Of a DNA stretch of 64,000 nucleotides, positions 22,521 to 31,627 are shown piece by piece. The stretch spans positions 62,001 to 126,000 of the forward strand of contig JAAVTG010000114.1 of the NCBI GenBank assembly GCA_011947345.1, written 5' to 3'. The DNA is from Phytophthora quininea (lineage: Eukaryota > Oomycota > Peronosporomycetes > Peronosporales > Peronosporaceae). The notes beneath the pieces are model-generated. The model was not told the DNA's origin. It worked only from the letters and a program-made list of their open reading frames with translations, and did not search any database. The position numbers and the translations under genes were made by a program. Each line of letters begins with the position of its first letter. The first letter of the stretch is position 1.

Positions 22521-23551
22521 GGCGAGCGAGATACTATTGTACTTCCTGTGCTTGCCGGCGGCAACGACAGCAGCATGCAAGTCATGTAGCCATGTACCGC
22601 TCTTTAGCACGTTCAAGCGCGGCAGACGGGGCAGTCATGTGGATGATAGAGGCTCTCTCCGAAACGATCGTGCGAGGCAGGCGCCCGGGTTGTATGGGGC
22701 TGGTCATTCCCAGGCATATCTCTTCGGCAGACGCGAGGATATCCGCAGACAACAGCTCGGATCACGACACAGACTAACGCTAGCGTCTAACACATCGAAT
22801 AGAGCGTGTCTCGCGAGTGTCTCCGTTCTCCGTTGCTTGTGGCGACGTTCGACGTTCGACGTTCGCAGCGTGTCGGACATGGTACTCGATCGGTCTATAA
22901 CGATGACCTCTTTTGCAGCATGCACTGACCGCACTACTAGCACTTGCATTCACACAGGTGTGCTAGTAGAAATTACCAGTACGAAATAGCCGCTTAGTTG
23001 ACGACTCGTCAACTAACAAAAAAGGCAACTTGCTCTTCTGCTTGGTTTGCCGGCACCACCCCTCGGTCGTCTTGACCAAAGCAGACAGCTTCCACTTCGA
23101 GTGCACTCACTGCTCGCTAGGCTTTCAGGCGTGATCTGTATGATGAAGTTCATCAGGGGCGGACGAGCCGCCATTGACTCTACCGTGCTTGTCTTTGCGG
23201 AAGGAAGACGAGTTCAAGCACACCGCCGGCACGCCTCGCAGCGAGAACGTCCGCATCAGGAGGATCAGGCGCTGTGTCCTTGATGTGGGTGGACACTAAC
23301 CACGCGTTTGGAGACGTCTTCCGGCGCTTGGGTCGGTCTCGACGGCCATGGAGTCTGCAGCGGTGACCGAGCCTCACTCGCTTCGGAGCGGCTCTCGCCG
23401 AGGGTCCGACCCCACTTGCACCGAACGAAATTCGCGAGCCGAAACGCGAGAAAGCAGAGCAGCAGACATTCAGTAAGGACTCGAGTCGTTGCACTAGATT
23501 TTCAGCACTGGATGCTGCACGCAGATACTTACCACCAGCGAATTTGTTGCA
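22521..23551. other. Inverted-repeat arm sequence without a clear gene
   Basis: Several short frames are open on both strands and recur in mirror image at 25445-26500. One plus-strand frame near 22990-23131 has two CxxC pairs (CLVC and CTHC) before a stop and may be a zinc-finger fragment. Nothing here is a convincing gene. Confidence 0.4.
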
Positions 23552-23727
23552 GCCGCGGGTCATCGAGGCGCCATACCTCTAACCCAACGCGCCCTAGTGC
23601 TCTGCCGCCTGCTATTTCAGCGTCACCTCCAGCAGCCCATGGAAGCAAGACCCAAGCAAATACACGGTGATTCCAGAGGTGGCAGAAGGACCGGAATGGA
23701 GCCAGGGATGACAGTAAGTCCTATTCG

Positions 23728-25386
23728 TCAAATGGGATGAGGTACTTGACCCCAAATACCACGTCGAGCTAGTTCATAGCTGCTTACAAGCGCAACCTCG
23801 CGAAATGTTGTCGACGCGTTTGGCTGCGCTTCGCCGCCACTTGTACAGACCGCGCCCACGAGTTCTACACCCAGGGTTGCTTCCGGAATAAATGGAGCCT
23901 CGCGATTTACGTGCTTGTTTTCGCTTGATAACGGGAAAATTGCTGCTGCTAGTCTTGTCAACGACAGACAACGTTCTTTGATATTGATGACAGCAACGAG
24001 ATAGTTCAGCAAGCGGCCGAGACCGCCATCGTGTCGTGCTCGCATTGCAAGTGCCTTGTCCACCCCACTAAGCCCGATGGAAACGTCTCGCTCGATTGAG
24101 AACGATCGAGTAAAAATCAACGGCAACAGATTCAAACTTAGGCTGCACAGCTTAGCAGCAAACAGCTCAATCACTGGCCGTTCATTCTCCACGCAATATC
24201 CGTTGTGAAATAGTCTGCTAACTGTCCTTGCCTTGTCTGAAAAACCACGGTTGACACTCGGCCATCGACACCACTCAGCCAGCCAGACGTCGCTACTTCT
24301 TGTCGAAAGTAGTGCATTAAGCATAATGTCACCACTGTTGGTGTGAACAGCGCTTCCGATACACATCGACGGGAAACTTTCGCGAACAGATTGAGCAGAC
24401 TGAAGTAGATCACCACCAAGTGAGCGATTGCTGGGTAAATAACAAACCATGTCTCTGAGAGAGCGTTTTGCTGATTTACAGCCCACCGTCCAAAAGGCTG
24501 TCAATGTCATTTTCAAGCGAGGCAGCGAGACGACCGGCAGGAACATAAATGTACTGGACCCCGCGAGGCAGTTAATATCCCCGCTGAACCACTGACTTTT
24601 GCCTCGCAATGCTCCTGTGTGAAGTGTAGTGAGTGCCAAAATCCAGCGCAGCAGCTCGAGGCTGGTCGTCGCGTTTGAAAGTAAGAAACGCTACGCACTG
24701 TAGTTAGTGGCAAGTAATATGGAGCACCAGAGCAGGAACTTAGCATGTCTGAGTACCAGCGCGTGCCCTGTGGATCTTCGTACCACCGTTCCTCCAAACA
24801 CCTCCTGGAAGTCTCAGCCACTCGATAGTCCTCTCGTATCGGACGCCTTTGTTTACAGCTCGAAAACTTGCCGTTGGAGACGTTTGGTCACTAAAGGCAT
24901 CCTTCAAATGGAAAACGCACGCATCACCTTCCCATGTTGGCACGGTATGCAGCACGTAGATGGAGTTGTCCCAGTATGGCATTATGAGCACAGGGAGCGT
25001 GTCCGAGAGGAGGAAGAGGTTGTTGCTGTCCCAATCGTCAACAACTCGATGGCTATCCCGAGTGAGGTTAGCATAGCCAATGTGTTCACACGCTTCGAGA
25101 ATGTTGTCGACAGTATCTGCTATCAGTTTGCACATCGACTCATACGCAGCTTTAGCTGTAGAATCCAACGCGTCGGTGACCGAGCCAGCATGGTGCTGCT
25201 TGAGTCGGCAGCCGTGACGTGCGCGAGCTGTAGAGTGTCCAAGTATGGCTGAAATTTCCGGAGCAGCGAGAAGAGAGCTCACGAGTTTGGGCTCGTAAAA
25301 TCGCCCGTTGTGCACGCAAGCAATCACCCGGTCCGCAAAGGGGACGTCGTTGGTGCCAACGATTTGAGCTGGCCCTAGTGTCGGAC
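23728..25386 (-). pseudogene. Interrupted hypothetical protein gene in the inverted-repeat spacer
   Basis: Three consecutive minus-strand frames read as one protein of about 550 residues. They are 24740-25386 (...VIACVHNGRFYEPKLV...), a short middle frame at about 24590-24800 (WYEDPQGTRWYSDML), and 23728-24639 (SQWFSGDINCLAGSSTF...). The switches look like single-base losses, so it could be intact in the organism. There is no ATG near the upstream end, which lies 58 bp from the repeat boundary, so the 5' end may have been cut off by the rearrangement. I do not recognise the family. No signal peptide or membrane segment is evident. Confidence 0.45.
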
Positions 25387-25444
25387 TTCACCCATAGTCA
25401 AGATGCTCGACAGTCGTTCTCGAGTCCCAGATCGCCCCCAGAAG

Positions 25445-26500
25445 TTGCAACAAATTCGCTGGTGGCAAGTATCTGCGTGCAGCATCCAGTGCTGAAAATC
25501 TAGTGCAACGACTCGAGTCCTTACTGAATGTCTGCTGCTCTGCTTTCTCGCGTTTCGGCTCGCGAATTTCGTTCGGTGCAAGTGGGGTCGGACCCTCGGC
25601 GAGAGCCGCTCCGAAGCGAGTGAGGCTCGGTCACCGCTGCAGACTCCATGGCCGTCGAGACCGACCCAAGCGCCGGAAGACGTCTCCAAACGCGTGGTTA
25701 GTGTCCACCCACATCAAGGACACAGCGCCTGATCCTCCTGATGCGGACGTTCTCGCTGCGAGGCGTGCCGGCGGTGTGCTTGAACTCGTCTTCCTTCCGC
25801 AAAGACAAGCACGGTAGAGTCAATGGCGGCTCGTCCGCCCCTGATGAACTTCATCATACAGATCACGCCTGAAAGCCTAGCGAGCAGTGAGTGCACTCGA
25901 AGTGGAAGCTGTCTGCTTTGGTCAAGACGACCGAGGGGTGGTGCCGGCAAACCAAGCAGAAGAGCAAGTTGCCTTTTTGTTAGTTGACGAGTCGTCAACT
26001 AAGCGGCTATTTCGTACTGGTAATTTCTACTGGCACACCTGTGTGAATGCAAGTGCTAGTAGTGCGGTCAGTGCATGCTGCAAAAGAGGTCATCGTTATA
26101 GACCGATCGAGTACCATGTCCGACACGCTGCGAACGTCGAACGTCGAACGTCGCCACAAGCAACGGAGAACGGAGACACTCGCGAGACACGCTCTATTCG
26201 ATGTGTTAGACGCTAGCGTTAGTCTGTGTCGTGATCCGAGCTGTTGTCTGCGGATATCCTCGCGTCTGCCGAAGAGATATGCCTGGGAATGACCAGCCCC
26301 ATACAACCCGGGCGCCTGCCTCGCACGATCGTTTCGGAGAGAGCCTCTATCATCCACATGACTGCCCCGTCTGCCGCGCTTGAACGTGCTAAAGAGCGGT
26401 ACATGGCTACATGACTTGCATGCTGCTGTCGTTGCCGCCGGCAAGCACAGGAAGTACAATAGTATCTCGCTCGCCAATCACTCTTGAATTTCTCCAGTGC
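25445..26500. other. Inverted-repeat arm sequence without a clear gene (right)
   Basis: Mirror of 22500-23551. It holds the same unassigned short frames, including the CLVC...CTHC segment (minus strand here). Confidence 0.4.
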
Positions 26501-26526
26501 TGCCCAACTCTACTACGAGCACGACC

Positions 26527-27093
26527 ATGCCGACCGCCGCCATCTCGATGCTGCCACAGCTGCAGCGCCTGACGCCCGTGGTCCTCACCCCCACCCACTC
26601 GTGCAAGGCCGCCGGCCCCATCTCGTTCCTCGAGACCATCGACCGCGTCGAAATCAACGCCACCGTCGAGCGCAACGGCGTCGTCTTGTACGTGCTGGAC
26701 GTCTTCCTGCTGCACCACACGTCGCGCATCCCCACACGAAACGCGCCCGCAGCCTCCGCCTCAAGACCCGACTACCGGATCGAGCGCCGCTTCTCCGACT
26801 TTGCCCAGCTGCGCTACCAGGCCTGGGCCTACGCGCAACGCAAGCACGACGACGGCCACATCTGCAAGTACTGCAGCAAGTACATGCACTTCATCCTGTA
26901 CTCGCTGGCCCAGCCGCGGCTGTACGCCAAGCTGGCGACGGGCGTGGAGCGCCGCAAGAAGCTGCTGCGGAGCTTCTGCGCCGCCTTCATCCGCATGGCC
27001 GTCAGCAGCAAGACCGAGCCGCAGTCGAGGGACGCCGCGTGCGACGGCTGCCAGGCCATCCCGCACGTCGTCGAGCGCTTCTTGCGGTTGTAA
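26527..27093 (+). CDS. PX-domain-like protein (right copy)
   Basis: Encodes the same 188-residue protein as 21903-22469, from the same ATG context. The PX-like RRFSDFAQLRYQAW segment is intact. The upstream Inr/FPR-like motif is also duplicated (about 26476-26494), so both copies may be expressed. Confidence 0.7.
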   Translation: MPTAAISMLPQLQRLTPVVLTPTHSCKAAGPISFLETIDRVEINATVERNGVVLYVLDVFLLHHTSRIPTRNAPAASASRPDYRIERRFSDFAQLRYQAWAYAQRKHDDGHICKYCSKYMHFILYSLAQPRLYAKLATGVERRKKLLRSFCAAFIRMAVSSKTEPQSRDAACDGCQAIPHVVERFLRL

Positions 27094-27311
27094 AAGTTGT
27101 ATCTCTCGTCCCTATGAACCGCGTTGAGCGTGCCAAGTACCAAGTAGCATCTCAAGTCTATACACTAACTAGCTATGTCATCAATATCAACACAACACCC
27201 CCACCGTGAGCATGTTCGATCGCGCGGTGACTTGCTTCCGCCTTGCCAATCCACAGCGTCCATCGACAGGCCACTCACACGATCGATCCTCCAGTGGAGC
27301 TGCTACGGAGC

Positions 27312-28206
27312 ATGAAGAAGCTGTGCGCGAGAGGGAGCGCCTCTCTGTCCGATGTGCTTTCACTCATGTTCTCCCCGCACCGATCTCTCTACAGATTTCT
27401 GGACGAGAGCTCGGCAGTGTCGCTCGGATGCGCGTGCAGAGAGACTCGAAAAGCCATCGCCACGTGGCTGGACGCTGTGCTGCAGGACGTCTCTCTAGGG
27501 AAGGAGGCGATACCAGTCCCAGTGCAGCTAGCAACTCGAAGCACTCGCAGTCGACTGGAGAGACTCTTTCGGCTCATGAACTTCCTCTACCTCGCGGCGG
27601 TGCAGTTTCCCGACCGTCAGCAACCAGCACAAGCTGCCGGTCGACGTACGCACCAAACAGCAGCAGAGCGACGAGCGATGTCGTCGAGCGATGCTTGGTC
27701 GACAAGTTCAGGTTGCTGTCGCCCCATGCGCTGGCAAAGGATGGGGCGTGTTAGCTGCGCAGGACATCCAACGAGGCGAGTTCGTGGGCGAGTACACGGG
27801 TGAGCTGGTCTCGAGTCGAGAGATGCGAAGGCGCTACCGAAACGAGTACGACCCCAGGGGCGTCAACTACGTGCTGTCGCTGAGGGAGCACGTGGCGAGG
27901 CGAGGCGTCTCCGGTGTCGACTTTGACGTCGTGCGCACCAACGTGGACGCGTCCACCAGCGGCAGCTTGACGCGATTCTTCAACCACAGCTGCGACCCCA
28001 ACCTGGAGGTGGCGGCCGTGCGCGTGGACTCGTACGTTCCGAGGCTGCTGTTCTTCACGAGGAGACGGGTCGAGTCTGGCAAGGAGCTGACCTTCGACTA
28101 TGGAGCTGGAATCATGCATGCCGGTGGAGAGAGAGATGGTCACGCTGCAGGACACAAGTGTCGTTGCGGGGCAAACGAGTGCCGCGGATATTTACCTTCC
28201 GCTTAG
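27312..28206 (+). pseudogene. SET-domain methyltransferase (right, frameshifted copy)
   Basis: The sequence is nearly identical to the left SET gene and ends with the same post-SET Cys cluster. A CT insertion near 27497 moves the frame, and a missing C near 27609 moves it again without restoring it (net +1). The N-terminal part (27312-27497) and the SET domain (open from about 27691) are therefore in different frames. The SET domain itself, including NHSC and DYGAG, is undamaged and could only be made from an internal start. Because the CT change is not a single homopolymer loss, real decay is more likely here than in most genes of this window. Confidence 0.75.
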
Positions 28207-28304
28207 AGTGACTTACTACAGTAAGAAATCCTGCCCAAGCTGCTTAGCTGCTGCCCTATGGACACGTTCCCACGGTCGCCGCCCTGCCAGAATCGCCATC
28301 AGCT

Positions 28305-28496
28305 TGTCGCCGGACGAATTTGATCAAGTGCTGTTGCGCTGCATAACCCACGCTTCAAATGCGTTCGGCATTTACTTTGGCGTGGCATCGGCCCCAGTTT
28401 CGCGAACATCACAGGCATGGTTTCCTCTGTCCAAGCAGTGGTGTTCCAATGCCGATTTGTGAGTGTGATTCGGCAATCGACAACTCAAGTCTGGCC
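28305..28496. other. Short unassigned stretch beyond the inverted repeat
   Basis: A plus-strand frame (SLSPDEFDQVLLRCITHASNA... from about 28300) is open for about 50 codons without an ATG and looks like the tail of a truncated gene. No family is recognised. Confidence 0.3.
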
Positions 28497-29660
28497 TCAG
28501 ACGCTCTTCTCGATGAAGAGCATACCACAGAGAAACCCACACGAAGACACCCCAGCGACCAGCTCTGTTACTGCCTCCTCCTGCCACAAGTTTGTTCGCG
28601 GGGAAGACTCCGGCTCATCGTCCACTTCGTAGCGAATCCTCGCTACTCTCGGAAAAGCGTCCACCATGGCCTGCTTAATCTTCAGAAAGTGCTGACACTG
28701 CTTGCGAATGTCGGACGTCAAGGCGTACACGAGCTGCGAGGCGTCTCGATAGCCGAGCGTGTTAATCTTGAGGTGGTCCAGCGTCGTCCAGTACGAGCAG
28801 ATATGGCGGATGATGATGTCGCCATGGCGCCTCGCCACGTTGGACGTGTAGAAGCCGCTGTACGGGATCATCTCCTCCCGCATCTCGTACGTCCTCCGAT
28901 CAATCTCCATCTGATGCAGCCCCTCCGCTTTCCAGCCCAGCAGCTTCTTCTGCACGGCTGCTCTCCAGTCGCTGACCATCTCGCCGACTTTTGCCTGGTA
29001 CTTCTCCACCTCGTCAGCGTACAACCGACACACGGCACAGCTCACCTTCCCGGTCTCCTTGTCCACGTGCATGTTCTCCCAGTGCAGCCCGAACAGCGAC
29101 GTCAGCTTGCCATTCTGAGCTACCAGCGCTTCGCTAATGCGTCGAGCGACGTCCTGGTCTGCATCGTCACTCGCTTTCGCTCGAGTATCGGAAGGATGCA
29201 GTCGCACGATCACCGGCCGAGCCGTGTAGACGGTAGCCGCATACTTGAAGGAGATGTAGCTCTGTGGCAGGAGCTTGGTAACCATAAAATCGATGATGGA
29301 CAGCAGCGGCACGTGCTGCCACTGCGGTGTGTCCCGCACCGTGTCCTTCCAGTACGTGAGCTCCTTGCCAGCCGCCGCGCGCACATGGCAGTCCTCCCAG
29401 ACGTCGGCAGGCTCGTCCTCCTCGTCCCAGTCGCCTTCCAGCCGCTCGTCCGCGCGCCAGGCCGGCGTCAGGTGCCACCAGTCGGCGGCGCATTTCTGGT
29501 GGAAGTGCTGGGCGTAGCGGGTCTTCTCCAGCGCCGTGGCCGTCAGCTCGCGGTCGTGGCGCAGCGCGCGACTGCTGTTGAGCAGGTTGATGGCCTCGCG
29601 CAGGTCCAGGAACTCCACCAGCAGCGCCACGGGCAGCCGCAGGAACACGCAGGAGCTCAT
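28497..29660 (-). CDS. Hypothetical protein with an F-box-like N-terminus
   Basis: A single uninterrupted exon of 387 residues from MSSCVFLRLPVALLVEFLDL at 29660. The first 40 residues (LPVALLVEFLDLREAINLLNSSRALRHD) have the Leu-Pro start and Leu spacing of an F-box, which recruits substrates to SCF ubiquitin ligases. The rest is Trp-rich with a CAVC pair and no repeat type I can name. The last 25 residues hold a hydrophobic stretch (LVAGVSSCGFLCGMLFI). The F-box assignment is tentative. The ligase gene upstream on the same strand ends 80 bp away. Confidence 0.6.
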   Translation of the reverse strand: MSSCVFLRLPVALLVEFLDLREAINLLNSSRALRHDRELTATALEKTRYAQHFHQKCAADWWHLTPAWRADERLEGDWDEEDEPADVWEDCHVRAAAGKELTYWKDTVRDTPQWQHVPLLSIIDFMVTKLLPQSYISFKYAATVYTARPVIVRLHPSDTRAKASDDADQDVARRISEALVAQNGKLTSLFGLHWENMHVDKETGKVSCAVCRLYADEVEKYQAKVGEMVSDWRAAVQKKLLGWKAEGLHQMEIDRRTYEMREEMIPYSGFYTSNVARRHGDIIIRHICSYWTTLDHLKINTLGYRDASQLVYALTSDIRKQCQHFLKIKQAMVDAFPRVARIRYEVDDEPESSPRTNLWQEEAVTELVAGVSSCGFLCGMLFIEKSV

Positions 29661-29740
29661 GGCGATGGTCCGACTCGATTGGTGAATAATGGATGGAAAG
29701 TTCAGACTCGGCAACACTGCTTGAGCTACTGGTCCCTAGG

Positions 29741-31504
29741 CTATTCCTCTCGACCGACGGCGTTGGCGTTGACGGGGTCCTTGGCGCAGGTCTTGTCGGC
29801 GGCGACGCCCACGAAGATGGGGAACCGAGGGATGCCGTCGTTCGTCAGCTCCTGGCACTTGTACACGATGATGCTGCCGATGGCCGGGGGTTGTCGCGCT
29901 GCTTGTCCGACAGGCCGCTGGCCACTTTGAACATCTTGCCGCTGGCCATGCGGCAGCGCAGCGCGCCCACCATGCCTGTGTATTTGCCTTTGCCGTCCTC
30001 GTACGCGAGTACCTCCGCCTCGCCGTCGTGGAAACTCTTAATCTTGAGCAGCGACGACGACCGCCCTTGCGCGTACTTGCTGCCTGGCTGACGAATCATG
30101 AGGCCTTCGCCGCCGAGCTTCTCGATCTCGTTGAACACTTTGTCCAAGTGCTCGAGGGACTTGCACTGGGTGTGCTCCACCCACTCGATGTATTGAGACG
30201 AAGCCTTAATCACTACCTCCTGAGCATGCTCCATGCGATCCTCGAACGGTTTGCCCTTGAGACTCGGAGCGTCAAACACCTTATAGACGATCTTCCCCAC
30301 TCTTTAGAGCCCTGTGTCTTAGCAATACCCACAGTGAACTGGAACGCACCCCGACCGCCGAAGAGCTCTCCATCCAGGTCAACATCGTCAGGGAAGCTGT
30401 CGGTGAACCAACTGGGCGCCGGGTACTCGTTCCCCAAGCGCGAGAGGAAGATCTTTTGGAGGAATCCCAGTAGGCGCGCACGCCGTCCAACTTCTCGCTG
30501 ATCCACCAGCCCACGGGGTTGTCGCTCTCGCGATCCCATTTCTTCGCCAACAGTACTTTTGGCGCCGCGGCCTTCACCACAGTTTTGCTCTTGCCACGAG
30601 GCATGGTAGCTGACCCACGAGCACGCGCAGTCTCAAACTCCAGGCCCAGGAGCTCCTTCAAGTGCTTGCAGGTTCGAACATTCGGCGGGTGGCGCTGGTT
30701 CCTCCACGCGGGGCAGCTGCAAGAATATACCTGACCCAACCGCTTGACGATGTAGGCCGAACCTGACGACGCGCTCTTGACGTCGTGGAAGATGCCGTCC
30801 ACCAACAGAAGCTTGGGCTTGATCCCATTGATGGCCCCCGTCTCCTCGTCGTAGTCGACTTCTCCACCCTCTTCATCTGCTGTGGCTGCATCTGCAACCA
30901 CCTGCTTCTTGGCTGGCGGGCCGTTTGATTCCGTCTCCTCCTCCTGCTCCGTCGTCTCCATCTGAGAGATTTTATCCTCCCACTGATGCTCCGTGAACAC
31001 TGTCACGCCCAACTTCTTGGCCTCCTGGAGCTTCTGGCCTGCCTTCTCTCCGCACACCAAGAACGTCGTGGCTTTGGTCATCCTCGGTTGCACTCGGAAG
31101 CCTTTACTCTCCGCCTCCCGACTCGTCTCTTTCAGGGGTTTGCTCAAAGTGCCAGTGAAGACCACCGTCCGCACCTGCTCGGCTGCTGCTGGTGTTGCTG
31201 CTACCTCTCTCTCCTTACGCTTCTTCTTTGGAGACTGCTCCAGTGTTTCTTCGTCCTTCTTCTCTTGCTCTGGCGCCTTCTGCTGCATCTCCGATAATGT
31301 CCGCCTCCACTCGTCCTCGCTCAGCGTCTGTACACCCAACTTGTGCGCTTCCTCCGTCTTCTTGGCGCCCACTTTGGCCCCGCACACGAGGAAGTTCGAC
31401 GTCTTGCTCAGTCGACTCCCCACCTCGAAGCCGTGACGCACCGCCTCTGCAGCAGCTTCTTTCCGAGGCTGTGACAGCGTCCCTGTGAACACCACGACAG
31501 GCAT
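29741..31504 (-). CDS. ATP-dependent DNA ligase with two BRCT domains and a SWIM finger
   Basis: Seals DNA nicks through a lysyl-AMP intermediate. Domain order is BRCT 1 (MPVVVFTGTLSQPRKEA...), a Lys/Glu-rich linker, BRCT 2 (RTVVFTGTLSKPLKE...), an acidic linker, then a SWIM-type finger (CSCPAW...TCKHL). The ligase core follows with motif I SEKLDGVRAYW, motif III LDGELFGG, motif IV GGEGLMIRQP and motif V LLKIKSF. One-base losses at about 30454 (A run), 30295 (G run) and 29886 (C run) break the frame. All are in homopolymers and the reading after repair is family-like to REE and a stop at 29741. Tandem BRCTs at the N-terminus are unlike bacterial LigA or human ligases III and IV. The start could also be the ATG at 31552. 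Confidence 0.88.
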
Positions 31505-31627
31505 CGCTTTCTCGAACCGCTGAACAGCAAAAGTCAAAGTGATCCACTTCAACCAATGTCGCTTCAGGTCAAGTATTGAATTAAACAGGTGTGAGTGATG
31601 GTTACAGCAAATCGATATCCTGCCAGC

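Larger units (their letters stand above)
20688..23551 (+). repeat. Left arm of a ~2.86-kb inverted duplication
   Basis: This arm is the reverse complement of 25445-28304 with only a handful of differences. Those seen are one substitution near 22976, one near 23532, one in the SET gene (Gln/Arg), a CT absent here, and C4 here versus C3 on the right. It carries a SET gene and a PX-like gene, both on the minus strand. The inner boundary is at AATTTGTTGCA (23541-23551). The outer boundary falls at about 20688-20710, where the sequences diverge after GCCATCAGCT. Confidence 0.92.
25445..28304 (-). repeat. Right arm of the ~2.86-kb inverted duplication
   Basis: Mirror image of 20688-23551. The genes read on the plus strand. 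Compared with the left arm it has an inserted CT in a TCTCT tract near 27497, one C fewer near 27609 and a few substitutions. The arms are separated by 1.9 kb of unique sequence (23552-25444). Confidence 0.92.

Noticed and set aside
26484..27209. Long His/Arg/Ala-rich frame over the PX-like gene (and its mirror 21787-22512)
   Set aside because: It is a GC-rich shadow frame of the PX-like gene. Composition is low complexity and the codon pattern and promoter support the other frame.
20688..28304. Reading the inverted arms as terminal inverted repeats of a DNA transposon
   Set aside because: The arms contain cellular-type SET and PX-like genes, no transposase is seen in the spacer, and no target-site duplication was found at the outer ends.
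28359..29930. 523-codon plus-strand frame across the F-box-like gene
   Set aside because: It overlaps an uninterrupted minus-strand gene with better residue composition and start context. No domain is visible.
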